This document shows positions 52,329 to 61,879 of a stretch of 64,000 bases of DNA, in pieces (within the stretch, counting starts at the first letter, position 1; every line of letters starts with the position of its first letter). A model generated the notes under the pieces. It ran no database searches. It saw nothing but the letters and a program-made list of their open reading frames with translations, and was not told the origin of the DNA. This stretch comes from Enterococcus alishanensis. Lineage in GTDB: Bacteria; Bacillota; Bacilli; Lactobacillales; Enterococcaceae. The stretch is from the NCBI RefSeq assembly GCF_019218635.1, contig NZ_JAHUZB010000004.1, positions 124,001-188,000 of the forward strand. Reading direction: 5' to 3'. Both the position numbers and the translations under genes were made by a program.

Positions 52329-53456
52329 ATGAAAATCAACCAAAAAAATTATGATTACTTGATTGTCGGCGCTGGTCTATTTGGTGCAATTTTTGCCTAT
52401 GAAGCGGCGCTAAGAAATAAACGCTCGTTAGTTATCGAAAAACGCCCGCAAATTGGAGGAAACTTAGCGACACACCAAGAGCATGGCATTAATGTCCATG
52501 ATTATGGTGCCCATATTTTTCACACGAATAGCTTAGAAATTTGGCAGTACATTAATCAATTTTCAGAGTTCAATAATTATATCAATCAAGTCATCGCTAA
52601 CTATCAAGGCCAATTGTATAATCTACCTTTTAATATGAATACTTTTTATCAAATGTGGGGAGTGAAAACGCCAGCAGAAGCGCAAGCTAAAATTGCTCAA
52701 CAAAAAAAAGCTGCCGGTCTGACTGGCTCCCCTAAAAACCTTGAGGAGCAGGCCATTAGCCTGATTGGTACTGACATCTATCAAAAACTAATCAAAGGCT
52801 ACACGCAAAAACAATGGGGCAAAGATCCTAAAGAACTCCCAAGTTTTATCATTCGGCGCCTGCCGACTCGTTTTACCTTTGACAATAATTATTTTGATCA
52901 TCGCTATCAAGGAATTCCTGTTAGTGGTTACACGACAATTTTTGAAAAATTACTGGCAAGCGAACTCATTGATGTTCAATTGAACACTGATTTTTTTGCG
53001 GATAAATCAACTTATTTAGCTGAATTTCCTAAAACCATTTATACAGGAATGATTGATGCTTTTTTTGATTTTGAATATGGTCCTTTAGAATATCGCTCAC
53101 TGCGATTTGAAACAGTTGCAGAGCCTACCGCAAATTTTCAAGGCAATGCTGTGATTAATTACACTGACAGCAAAACGCCTTACACTCGCAGCATGGAATG
53201 GCGCCATTTTGATGGTCAGGGGGAAGATAATATCACTTTAATTACCAAAGAGTTTCCTCAAGATTGGGATGAAACAAAAGAGGCCTATTATCCGATTAAT
53301 GATGAAAAAAATAATCAACTTTTCAAACAGTACCGCGCCAAAGCCAAACAACTGCCACAAGTAATTTTTGGTGGACGCTTGGGTAATTATAAATATTACG
53401 ATATGGACCAAGTAATCAGCGCCGCCTTACATGTGGTGCAAAAAGAATTTAATTGA
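52329..53456 (+). CDS. glf: UDP-galactopyranose mutase
   Basis: FAD enzyme converting UDP-galactopyranose to UDP-galactofuranose, the donor for galactofuranose-containing surface glycans. The 375-residue protein has the dinucleotide motif VGAGLFGAIFA, GGNLATH, HDYGAHIFHT, KGYTQKQWGKDPKEL and the C-terminal GGRLGNYKYYDMDQVI. The ATG directly follows the kinase stop, so it is in the same operon as the LytTR system, an uncommon arrangement. It links the regulatory pair to surface polysaccharide synthesis. Confidence 0.95.
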   Translation: MKINQKNYDYLIVGAGLFGAIFAYEAALRNKRSLVIEKRPQIGGNLATHQEHGINVHDYGAHIFHTNSLEIWQYINQFSEFNNYINQVIANYQGQLYNLPFNMNTFYQMWGVKTPAEAQAKIAQQKKAAGLTGSPKNLEEQAISLIGTDIYQKLIKGYTQKQWGKDPKELPSFIIRRLPTRFTFDNNYFDHRYQGIPVSGYTTIFEKLLASELIDVQLNTDFFADKSTYLAEFPKTIYTGMIDAFFDFEYGPLEYRSLRFETVAEPTANFQGNAVINYTDSKTPYTRSMEWRHFDGQGEDNITLITKEFPQDWDETKEAYYPINDEKNNQLFKQYRAKAKQLPQVIFGGRLGNYKYYDMDQVISAALHVVQKEFN

Positions 53457-53460
53457 TACA

Positions 53461-53512
53461 AAAATACCCACCGACTTTTAAGGCACAGCTCAAAAGTCAG
53501 TGAGTATTTTAA
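53461..53512 (+). terminator. Terminator of the LytTR-kinase-glf operon
   Basis: AAAATAC-CAC-GACTTTT pairs with AAAAGTC-GTG-GTATTTT with two single-base mismatches and a 12-base loop, directly after the glf stop. Confidence 0.8.
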
Positions 53513-53669
53513 AATTTGTACTATTTTTTTACGACATTAAAGAGTATAACTCTATAAAAAAAGTCCACCAAAATTAGTGGGTGTAGCGATCAAAAAAGTT
53601 AGACTTTTTGGGAGTGGAGAAATCCACTCCATTTTTCTGTGCTTTTATTGATGACTTTAGATAGCTTTT

Positions 53670-54290
53670 ATTGTCACTTCCCTATATTCACTGGACTCAG
53701 CCAATTTAGTTTTCCCTTCATAAGCTCATAATTATAGTAATCAATTTCTTATTTCAATTTCTCAAAGCTGTGCTATTCTCTTACATTATAGATTTTTTGC
53801 TTTATTAGACTAAAGAAATTCTCAATGATTGAATTTTCTAAACAAATTTTTTTACGGGACTTATTTTGGAAAATCTTATGTTCTTTTAATTTGTAAGTAT
53901 AGACGTTCATATGGTAGGCTCATCCAAGGTTCGATACTAGATGCTGTTTTCCATCACGTAGATTACCTCTTATAAATCCTCCTTGATTACCAATATATTC
54001 AGCATCCCTGAAATTCGATAAGAGACAATCTTGCTGTTGTATCTGTCGTGATTTTTTGATAACACACATCTGTGTATAAAGCATTGATGAATTCGATTTT
54101 CCCCGATGAGACTGATAACGGTAAGTTTTCCTCATGGATGAGTGGACTTCAATCTCCAGCTTTCGAATCAAGGGTTGAACTTTCTTCTTGTATACATGGA
54201 ACCCACGATTTTACAATCCCTTTATCTGAGATTGCTCGAGCGGTGCTTTCCTTCATCATAATTAACCGTGAAAAATTACCCAAATTTGAG
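53670..54290 (-). pseudogene. Decayed IS3-family (IS150-like) transposase orfB
   Basis: Minus-strand translation in shifting frames gives the IS3 orfB order. KKKVQPLIRKLEIEVHSSMR with KTYRYQSHRGK matches the N-terminal HTH-like part. YHMNVYTYKLKEHKIFQNKS and LENSIIENFFSLIKQKIYN match the rve core, followed by FEKLK-EIDYYNYELMKGKLNWLSPV at the C-terminus with a stop inside. At least three frameshifts or stops break it. No intact terminal repeats or target duplication were found. The adjoining 53513-53669 and 54300-54640 hold no recognisable gene. Confidence 0.75.
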
Positions 54291-54659
54291 TAATAAACTC
54301 TAAAAAATAAAGTTTCTAACCCTCGTTCTTCTGCTTCAGCGTATGGCTATAAAACACACCTAGTCACAACCTAAAATTTTTTTATAAAATATTTCTTCTT
54401 TGTAATCGTTATTATTAATAACAATATATCTCATTTATTTGAGTCTAATTCGTTTACAACATAATAACCACCTTATCAAACGTTCCAAAGGATTCAGTAA
54501 AATAAAATTTTTTGGAAAATAGAAAGTGTTACTAATGGGCATACTAACAGTAATCTGAATTGAAAAAATATAAGCAACAGAAAATTATGTCTTAAAAATT
54601 TCTTATTTGATAAAAAAATTGTACAATAAAGCCATTAATAAAATTGGAGGATACATTTT

Positions 54660-55394
54660 ATGATAACAAATTTTAGAGATATTGGTGATATAACTACGCA
54701 ATTAGGAAAATTAGAAAGCGGACTATTTTTCAGGAGTGGAGAACTCACGGAACTAAATGAATCTGATATAAATTTTTTAAAAAATAAATGCGGAATAAAA
54801 AAAGTCTATGATTTTAGAAGTGCCGATGAAATAAAGAAAAATCCAGATTTAAAAATTAATGGTATAGAAATAAGCAATATTGATATTTTAGCCTCTATTA
54901 CAGCTAACGGTGCTTCTTTAGAAGGTATGCTAAGTAATTCTGATATTCATAAATCTATGTTAGAAACTTATACCGAGATTGTAACAAGTCAGTCAGCGTT
55001 AAATGGTTACTCAAAATTTCTAACAGAAGTTTTACAAACAAAACAGCCTATATTATTTCACTGTTTTGCGGGAAAAGATAGAACAGGATTCGCCGCTGCT
55101 TTGATATTAAAAATTTCAGGTGCCTCTGATGAACAAATTATGAAGGACTATTTGAAAACAAATGAATCTCGAAAGATTGCTAATCAGTCAATTCTCAATT
55201 CATTAGATGGCAAGTTGTCTGCTTCTCAAATAGATGACTTAAAGGTTGCTTTAGTTGTAGATTCTTCTTACTTAGAACATGCGAAGGAAATATTAATTAA
55301 ACAGTTTGGAAGTTTGGATAATTACTTAACATCTGGTCTTAAATTGCAGGATGATTATATTGAACAATTTCAAAAAATTTATATACAAAAATAA
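54660..55394 (+). CDS. Tyrosine-specific/dual-specificity protein phosphatase (IphP/LipA-like)
   Basis: A 244-residue phosphatase with the C-x5-R signature HCFAGKDRTG (about 133-142), the GKDRTG variant typical of bacterial tyrosine/phosphoinositide phosphatases. The N-terminus NFRDIGDITTQLGKLESG and RSGELTEL match the family opening, and YDFRSADE supplies the general-acid region. No signal peptide, so presumably cytoplasmic. The substrate is unknown. GGAGG precedes the ATG. It stands alone amid accessory genes. Confidence 0.88.
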   Translation: MITNFRDIGDITTQLGKLESGLFFRSGELTELNESDINFLKNKCGIKKVYDFRSADEIKKNPDLKINGIEISNIDILASITANGASLEGMLSNSDIHKSMLETYTEIVTSQSALNGYSKFLTEVLQTKQPILFHCFAGKDRTGFAAALILKISGASDEQIMKDYLKTNESRKIANQSILNSLDGKLSASQIDDLKVALVVDSSYLEHAKEILIKQFGSLDNYLTSGLKLQDDYIEQFQKIYIQK

Positions 55395-55397
55395 ACA

Positions 55398-55455
55398 AAA
55401 TACTCGATGTGTGAGAGGCTTGTCGTAAGAGCCTCCTACACATCGAGTATTTCTA
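55398..55455. terminator. Bidirectional hairpin terminator between phosphatase and mgtC-like gene
   Basis: AATACTCGATGTGT pairs with ACACATCGAGTATT, with inner GAGGCT/AGCCTC pairing. The last codons of the convergent mgtC-like gene lie within the right arm. Confidence 0.8.
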
Positions 55456-56125
55456 TTGAGCTGATATCATCTATTCGTGCTAAATCAATAATAAGGTGAT
55501 GCATGTCTGTGACATGACGAGGTTTGATGGTGTACATATTAGTATAGTATTTCCTATCTTCATTTGTGTATACTTTTGTTGTTAAATTTTTAACAGTTAT
55601 TTGGTTATTTTTAAAATATTCTGTAATCATTTTTTCTGTCTCCACTGATGAAATAGTTATGGCTAAATTTTTTAAAGATTGAAAGGGAATGATTTTGTTA
55701 AAAGTTGCTAAGATAACTACCACTAATAATGAACTAAATAAAGCTAGCAGGTAGTATCGTAATCCTACAGCGATCCCTATAGCAGCAGTTACCCACAAAG
55801 AAGAGGCTGTCGACAAACCTTTTACTCTTTTTTGAGAGACAATAATTGTTCCAGCACCTAAAAAACCAATACCACTAACTATTTGAGCAATGATTTTGCT
55901 AGAATCAGCACTGATGATTCCCTTTAATTCAGGGTTAGTGATCACTGCTTGAGCAGTAGCTTCAGATAATTCTTTAGATATGATAGTCAAAATGACTGCA
56001 CCCAAACAAACTAAATTATAAGTTCTCATTCCTGCAGGACTACTTTTGGTTTCTCTATTATAACCAATCATAGAAGATACAAGTATACTAAATAATAAGG
56101 GTTCTAAAATATTAATTAAATTCAT
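55436..56125 (-). CDS. MgtC/SapB-family membrane protein
   Basis: A 229-residue protein. The N-terminal half has four hydrophobic segments with MgtC marks (SSMIGYNRETKSSPAGMRTY, AQIVSGIGFLGAGTIIV, VKGLSTASSLWVTAAIGIAVG). The C-terminal part is a soluble ACT-like domain. Family members help growth in low magnesium or acid and modulate ATPases. Of the two adjacent ATGs, the second (56125) has better spacing from GAGG. No M-box-like riboswitch was recognised upstream. Confidence 0.9.
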   Translation of the reverse strand: MNLINILEPLLFSILVSSMIGYNRETKSSPAGMRTYNLVCLGAVILTIISKELSEATAQAVITNPELKGIISADSSKIIAQIVSGIGFLGAGTIIVSQKRVKGLSTASSLWVTAAIGIAVGLRYYLLALFSSLLVVVILATFNKIIPFQSLKNLAITISSVETEKMITEYFKNNQITVKNLTTKVYTNEDRKYYTNMYTIKPRHVTDMHHLIIDLARIDDISSIEILDV

Positions 56126-56448
56126 CATTTACCTCACAAATATATTTTTGTTGAAACGGTAGTAATTAATTTAGAAAAATCATGCGATAGTTAACAGAGA
56201 CCTATATGTTTTACTATTAGATCCTATGTGATTAACCTAAAAATAGCCATTAATTTATAATTCATTTTTTTATTTTTTTTAAAAAAATGGATATAGTTTT
56301 TTTATGACAATTATACTCTTTTTTGATGACACTTGTTGACAAATTTAAGTTATTTAAAAATAGAAATATTTTTATTTGATTAGTCTTTTACAGGTAATGC
56401 GGTAATCTGAAAGCACATTATATTATCAAATTAAAAAAGAGGTGCAAA
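56126..56448. other. Divergent promoter region between the mgtC-like gene and efflux pump
   Basis: About 320 AT-rich bases. On the plus strand, TTGACA-like sequence near 56336 (TTGACAAATTTAAG) may be a -35. No operator, riboswitch or small gene was recognised. Confidence 0.4.
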
Positions 56449-58056
56449 ATGTTAAATGTAACAAATACTTATACTAAAACTGTTAAACACAAATGGTGGG
56501 TTTTAACAATATTAGCGTTATCCGTATCATTAGTTATTATTGACGGCACAATTGTGAATGTATCATTACCAGTCATAATGAAGGATTTGAAATTATCCTT
56601 TACAAATGCCGAATGGATTATTACTCTGTATTCTCTGCTTTTTTCTTCATTGCTCATTACCATGGGGCGACTTGCAGATAACTTTGGTCGGAAAAAAATA
56701 TTAATTATAGGAATTATAATTTTTCTGTTCGGATCAATATTGGCAAGCTTCTCAAAAGATATTACTTTTATGCTAACTGCTAGAGCGATACAAGGAGTCG
56801 GTGGAGCATCTATTTTACCAACAACCTTATCAGTTGTAAATTCATTGTTTTTTGGAAAGGATAGAACTGTTGCCTTTGCAGTATGGGGATCAGTAATTGC
56901 TGGTATGGCAGCAATCGGTCCATTATTAGGTGGGTATTTGACAACTTACTTATCTTGGCACTGGATTTTTTGGATTAATTTTCCAATTGGTGTTTTCATC
57001 ATTATTTCAGCATTAAAATATTTACCCGAAACTTATGGTGAAAAAATAGTAGGAAAATTTGATTTTATCGGTTTTTTACTTTCTACGATAAGTTTAATTT
57101 CTTTTGTATTCGGAGTTATAGAAGGTCGTACATACGGCTGGTGGCATGCCAATAATGGCTATCCAACGTTCTTTAATTTATCCATTATACCTATATTAAT
57201 TGCCATTGGTATATTAGTATTTTCATTATTTATAGTATGGGAATCGCGTCTGAACAAACAAAATAAATCTCATTTACTAGATGTATCACTATTTAAGTTT
57301 AAAAGTTTTTCATTAGGAAATATTATTGCTGGTATCGTTGCTATCGGAGAATCTGGACTCTTATTTTTATTACCATTATTCTTGCAAAATATTTTAGTAC
57401 TTAGTCCAATAAAGTCTGGAATTATACTTTCAGTGATGGGATTAGGAGCTTTCTTAGCAGGTGGTATGGCTACATTTATTGTTGAAAAAACATCAGCATC
57501 TTTTGTTGTATCTCTTGGTTTATTTTTAGAAACTTTAGGATTTTTTGGCTTTTTCAAAACTGTAAATCCCAATAATAGTTTAGCCTGGATTGTTATCTGG
57601 CTTATTATTTACGGTATAGGACTTGGATTTGCTTCAGCCCAGTTAACATCCATTGTATTAAAGGATGTCCCACCTATTCAGTCAGGACAGGGATCAAGTA
57701 TTCAATCCACTACACGACAAATTGGATCTGCATTAGGTGTTGCTATTATCGGAACAATATTTAATTCAAAACTACAAAATGACATTCCCCATACTCTTGA
57801 TGGTTTAGGAATATCAGCAAAAATGCAGCATTCATTGGAATCAAGTGTGATAAATAGTGCAGGATCAGCTATTCATGCATTAAAAGTATCCAATCCAAAG
57901 ATATTGAACATAACAGAAACTATGCGAAATAATATGGTTGTAAAATTAGATATTAACTTTACAAATAGTTTAGTAAAAACAATAGGTATTTCATCTATTG
58001 TTATACTGATTAGTTTCTTTCTAACATTTGGACTATACAAACAAAAAAATAACTAA
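56449..58056 (+). CDS. DHA2-family MFS drug efflux transporter (14 segments)
   Basis: A 535-residue EmrB/QacA-type drug:H+ antiporter. Motif D1-like IDGTIVNVSLPVI in helix 1, motif A GRLADNFGRKK (about 72-82) and motif C GMAAIGPLLGGYL in helix 5 are clear, and the length fits 14 membrane helices. Substrate cannot be read. No regulator of the TetR or MarR type is intact nearby. GAGGTG lies before the ATG. Confidence 0.9.
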   Translation: MLNVTNTYTKTVKHKWWVLTILALSVSLVIIDGTIVNVSLPVIMKDLKLSFTNAEWIITLYSLLFSSLLITMGRLADNFGRKKILIIGIIIFLFGSILASFSKDITFMLTARAIQGVGGASILPTTLSVVNSLFFGKDRTVAFAVWGSVIAGMAAIGPLLGGYLTTYLSWHWIFWINFPIGVFIIISALKYLPETYGEKIVGKFDFIGFLLSTISLISFVFGVIEGRTYGWWHANNGYPTFFNLSIIPILIAIGILVFSLFIVWESRLNKQNKSHLLDVSLFKFKSFSLGNIIAGIVAIGESGLLFLLPLFLQNILVLSPIKSGIILSVMGLGAFLAGGMATFIVEKTSASFVVSLGLFLETLGFFGFFKTVNPNNSLAWIVIWLIIYGIGLGFASAQLTSIVLKDVPPIQSGQGSSIQSTTRQIGSALGVAIIGTIFNSKLQNDIPHTLDGLGISAKMQHSLESSVINSAGSAIHALKVSNPKILNITETMRNNMVVKLDINFTNSLVKTIGISSIVILISFFLTFGLYKQKNN

Positions 58057-58130
58057 AAATTGATTTGCTTATCTTTTGACAGTTGTTAAGGACAATATCG
58101 ACAATGTTGTAACCTTGAAAAATACTTTTC

Positions 58131-58400
58131 TCAGCTTGTCTCATTTCTTATAATTCTTAGGAAATGGTAGCAAAGGTGGGGAGCTACTGTCAAAAGTTGA
58201 GCTAATTTTTTTATTACATTTATGAGTAGTCCATTTCCATCTAATCCTGATCTTGATTCATTAGTGCTAACATTTCTTTGTGTATGGTTTTTTATTTTTT
58301 GCTTGCATATTATGACCATCGAACATTTATGAGGGTATGCCATAACCCCAAAAATTATTTGGCCTCCATATTTGATAATTTCATCTGAATACATATCCAA
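58131..58400 (-). other. Unrecognised reading frame, possible gene remnant
   Basis: An 89-codon minus-strand frame without a ribosome binding site. In another frame the same stretch gives KTIHKEMLALMNQDQD, which is loosely like a TetR N-terminus, so this could be a decayed regulator of the neighbouring efflux pump. The resemblance is weak and I make no firm call. The rest of 58057-58579 shows no gene. Confidence 0.2.
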
Positions 58401-58579
58401 TATTATTTTTTTTCATATAATCCCTGATTTTTTTACCGTTTCATAAAATATAATAAAAACTAGGAATTAAGCAATAAAATTGTTCAATAGTTTGGAAAAT
58501 ACTAGTACATAATTTCACTGACTTGATATTTTTTCTTCTACATATATTATAAAAATCCTTTCACAAAGGAAGTGTCTAT

Positions 58580-58969
58580 TTGATAAAGCGTGATTTAAGA
58601 GATATGGTCATTTTTATTCCTTTCATCTGTTGCTTTTTTCTACTGATTTTAGCAGCTGATAAAACAGGAAAGGTTGGCATTATTGGAACAATCATCACAT
58701 TATTTATAAATCCTGAGAATTATGAAATACGATATAATAAAAAAATTAATCAAAAGTTGAAACTCAGAATTTTTTACCTCAAAGAATTAATGTTAAGTTT
58801 TTTCTGTAGCTATTATATCGTTTATATTATCAATCATATTCGTTTAAAAAAAGAAATTACATGGCCAGTCAATGTATTTATATCAGCTACAATTTTTTCA
58901 TTCATGTGGATTTATGTTCGTATTATAGTTCCTCACATAATCAATTACTTCAATAATAATTTTGAATAG
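58580..58969 (+). CDS. Small hydrophobic membrane protein of unknown function
   Basis: A 129-residue protein with three or four hydrophobic segments (about 9-25, 30-43, 68-86, 98-120) and basic loops. I do not recognise the family. The start is TTG at 58580 with AAAGGAAG seven bases upstream. Low GC and isolation in accessory DNA suggest acquired sequence. Confidence 0.5.
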   Translation: MIKRDLRDMVIFIPFICCFFLLILAADKTGKVGIIGTIITLFINPENYEIRYNKKINQKLKLRIFYLKELMLSFFCSYYIVYIINHIRLKKEITWPVNVFISATIFSFMWIYVRIIVPHIINYFNNNFE

Positions 58970-59234
58970 TATTTTTACAGCCTTTACAAGAAGAATTTTT
59001 TTTTATAAAAATAAAAAAGTGACACCTCATTTGAAATTATAGTTACATAATTGTTAAATTACTAAGAGATAATTAATTTATCTTTTGGTACACTCATAGA
59101 TTGCATTTTTAGAAATAAAGAAAAGAGTGCGTAAAAGACATATTCAAAAAACAGAAGTATTACTTGATAATATTCTTTTATTAACTATTTATTTTTTCAA
59201 CTTATATTGCTTTCACCAATGACAGTTTTATAGA
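58970..59234. other. AT-rich spacer
   Basis: About 265 bases between the small membrane protein gene and the GNAT gene; no gene, terminator or repeat could be supported. Confidence 0.3.
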
Positions 59235-59753
59235 CTATAACATCAGCCCCATCACATATAAATCATAGTACTTACCTTCTATTATAGTAGTATTTTCGAG
59301 CTTACCTTCTATTTTAAATCCGAATTTTTTATATAGTTTTACGGCTTTTTTATTATCTACACGGGTATCTAGTTGAATTTTGGTAGTCACACCATTAGAC
59401 TTTGCCCAAGTTAATAGCTGGTAAATAATTTCCTTTCCAATACCTATGCTTTGGAATTTTTCTGTTACCACTATACCAAGTTCACCGCAATGTTTTGATT
59501 TAACTTTATTTCCAGAACTCACCGTTCCGATACCTATTATTTTTCCATTTATGAGTGCTAAAAGTATCGTAGAATTTATCTGGTGATTTGTATTAATGAT
59601 TAATTCTTTTACTTCTTTCACATTTAAAGGATACTCATTTTCTTCAAAACTTAAATACGTCGTTTCACCACCAACTAAATTATAAAAATCAACGATATTT
59701 TTTGCATCGTCCTCAGTAGGATTTCTGTAAGTAACTTTGATTTCTGTGTCCAT
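59235..59753 (-). CDS. GNAT-family N-acetyltransferase
   Basis: A 172-residue acetyl-CoA-dependent acetyltransferase. Motif A is ELGIVVTEKFQSIGIGKEII (about 90-110, with the Q/R-x-x-G-x-G/A acetyl-CoA loop), and VDNKKAVKLYKKFGFKIEGK is the C-terminal motif B pattern of the RimI/SpeG-like group. The acceptor is unknown. An AAGGAG-type site precedes the ATG. Confidence 0.88.
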   Translation of the reverse strand: MDTEIKVTYRNPTEDDAKNIVDFYNLVGGETTYLSFEENEYPLNVKEVKELIINTNHQINSTILLALINGKIIGIGTVSSGNKVKSKHCGELGIVVTEKFQSIGIGKEIIYQLLTWAKSNGVTTKIQLDTRVDNKKAVKLYKKFGFKIEGKLENTTIIEGKYYDLYVMGLML

Positions 59754-60046
59754 ATCTTTATACTCCTTAAAATTAATATTCTTACCCTAAACACATTATA
59801 TAGTATCTAATGAGCTAAAATTCAAAGAAATCAATGTTATCAGAGAAATTATAGTTTTTTTGTCTTTTTTTACATTAAACAGCTTACTCTATACTTTAGA
59901 ATGATTTCTCACTTTTTATTTTTATTGTATATTTACATTGTCGGAAGTTTGGATAACCATAGAAGTTCCTTGATTTTTTTCTATAAAAGTCTTTCCAAAT
60001 TCATAAGTACTATAAAAAGGTGGAACAGCATGGTAATTTAAAGTTC
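59754..60046. other. AT-rich spacer before the integrase remnant
   Basis: About 290 bases with no recognisable gene. Confidence 0.3.
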
Positions 60047-60400
60047 CTAGCTCCTAACAGCTACATCTCTATCTTGCTGTGTGATATCAATATATCGCAA
60101 GACCGCCCTCTGTGAAGGATGTTTTAATAAAGATTGAATAATCTCTTTTTTTATTCCTTGTTTACATAATAAATAACTGAAGGACTTTCTAATAGACCGA
60201 GAACCAATATTTTTTAAGTGGATTGTTTCAGTTCTTAAACAACAATTTGACCACGAGAAATTCCTAAAACATCAAATGACTTTAATTGACGTAAATCAGA
60301 AATTCTATACTCAGTATTTATGCCAATATAAAGTAATAAAATATTTCGTTCTCCCTATTGATTGCTAAGCGAAAATTTTTTCATATCCTCTCTTTTTTTC
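60047..60400 (-). pseudogene. Decayed tyrosine recombinase (integrase) C-terminus
   Basis: Minus-strand translation gives, in order, NILLLYIGINTEYRISDLRQ with LKSFDV, a stop, NIGSRSIRKSFSYLLCKQGI and SLLKHPSQRAVLRYIDITQQ ending at a TAG (60047-60049). This is the catalytic domain of a phage/transposon integrase: TGLRISDL holds the first Arg, the HxLR box appears as SRSIRKSF, and the final RYIDI holds the nucleophile Tyr. An in-frame stop and the His-to-Ser change show it is inactive. The N-terminus is lost. Confidence 0.75.
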
Positions 60401-60491
60401 TCGAATAGATGAAATAGTCTTTATTTTACCAACTCCTGCCAACGTTACTTAACTACATTACATTCAGTAATATGTAATGTTAAAAGTTAAT

Positions 60492-60686
60492 CTAAAAAAG
60501 ATGGTTCTATTAAATTAATTCAGAAAGTGGAAAATCCTTTTGCATCATCCAATACTGGAGATATTATTTGGATAAATCCTAAAGTAGGTTCAACGGAAGA
60601 AAACAAAAAAAGACGACCTGGATTAGTCATCTCAAATAATCAATTTAATCAATCCACATTATTGGTGGTGATTTGCTATCGTTAAA
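60492..60686 (+). pseudogene. Truncated toxin-antitoxin locus: antitoxin tail fused to MazF/PemK toxin N-terminus
   Basis: An open stretch after a stop reads KKDGSIKLIQKVENPF, like the C-terminus of a MazE/PemI-type antitoxin. It continues in frame into GDIIWINPKVGSTEENKKRR and PGLVISNNQFN, the N-terminus of a MazF/PemK endoribonuclease, ending ICYR-stop. The toxin is cut after about 50 residues, where the IS256-like remnant begins. No start codon with a ribosome binding site is seen. It is best read as a deletion remnant interrupted by the IS element. Confidence 0.65.
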
Positions 60687-60689
60687 CTA

Positions 60690-61618
60690 GGTACAACAAG
60701 ATTTACCCTAAGAAACTGCAGCGTGAGCAGCTTTAAGTGAAGAAGGAAGCACCATAGAATTTTTTCATATCTCTGCACACTTCTTTATAGTCTTTACTTG
60801 GAATATAGCGTAATGTATTTCGAACAAGATGAACCATACAAAGTTGAACAACCACTAAAGGGAAAATCGTTTTTGTGCCTTTTTCGAGGCCAGAAACACC
60901 ATCCATGGAGATAAAAAAAGACGTCTTCAACATCACGTGATTTTAGTTCATCAAATACTTGCATCCAGCGATTTTTCGACTCAGTTTGATGTAGCCATAA
61001 ACCTAAAATATCTTTATTACCGTTCAAATCGTAACCAAGGTTTGTATAGACTGCAGATTTCTTTGCTTCGTAGTTTTCTCGTAAAGTGACGTACATACAA
61101 TCGACAAATAAAAGGCGTAACATTTGGCTAATAGGCGCGCTTGTCATTCCTCTAATTCGGGAAGAAGTGCATCTGTAATATCAGAGATCACTTCGTGAGA
61201 GATATCAAACCTATAGGTGTCCTGAATCGTCGTGGCAATATCTCGTTGACTCATTCCACGAGGGTACATAGAAAGAAATTTTTCTTCAATGTCGGAGACA
61301 TACGGTTTCTTTTAGGGACTAGCTCAGGATCAAAAGAAGCATCTCGATCTCTGGGAACATCAATATTTACTTCATCAAAACTTGTTTTGAGTGTTTTATT
61401 CCCATAACCATTCCAACGATTTTCATGTTCCTTAAGCTCTTTAGAATGGAATTTATACCTAGATGATTGTTTAGTTCTCCCTGTAGCATTTTTTCAAACA
61501 ACGAACCAAATACGCCTTTCAAGACATCTTGCGTATCTTTTACAAATTCTGGCTGGTAAGTATTAAGACTGGATTCAGCTAACTTCACCGATTCAGAATT
61601 TCTTTTCTTATTAGACAT
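60690..61618 (-). pseudogene. Decayed IS256-family (mutator-type) transposase
   Basis: The minus strand shows the family in order but over several frames. MSNKKRNSESVKLAE opens, with QPEFVKDTQDVLKGVFGSLF and MLQGELNNHLG. VPRDRDASFDPELVPKR is the conserved transposase_mut motif, followed by SQRDIATTIQD-type sequence. Then come ILGLWLHQTESKNRWMQVFD and VVVQLCMVHLVRNTLRYIPS (the C-x2-H region). It stops after MKKFYGASF, so the C-terminus is missing. Frameshifts near 60900, 61150 and 61370 prevent an intact product. Confidence 0.8.
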
Positions 61619-61654
61619 TTTGTAATCACCTCTTCATCTTACTTCAGAAAAAGA

Positions 61655-61706
61655 AAAACCGTGAAGCAACCCATATCTAGAATAACGGTTACTCACACGG
61701 TTTTTT
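61655..61706. terminator. Hairpin at the outer end of the IS256-like remnant
   Basis: AAAACCGTG (61655-61663) and CACGGTTTT (61696-61704) form perfect arms, with inner CAACC/GGTT pairing. It may be a transcription terminator for the yoaK-like gene, or derive from the IS end. The rest of 61707-61879 holds nothing recognisable. Confidence 0.5.
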
Positions 61707-61879
61707 TACACTCTTAGTTTTCCATAATAATAAGAAACGACTTTACTATTAAAAATTTCAGTTTAAATGGTTAAATACATAAGGAATTGTCAAATCCATT
61801 AATAATTTTTCCCTGTTACTTTTAAAAAAACGAAAAGAAAATCCTCTTCGGTTATTAATTTTGATCTACTCTTTAAATA

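Noticed and set aside
47700-54000. A classical agr or com quorum-sensing locus
   Set aside because: Only kinase and LytTR regulator are present; no AgrB-type protease, leader-peptide gene or exporter was found.
53920-54293. Two small reading frames at 53920-54171 (-) and 54072-54293 (+) as real genes
   Set aside because: The minus-strand frame is part of the broken IS3 transposase and the plus-strand one is its shadow.
56126-56448. Magnesium riboswitch upstream of the mgtC-like gene
   Set aside because: No M-box-like conserved segments or terminator/antiterminator pair was recognised.
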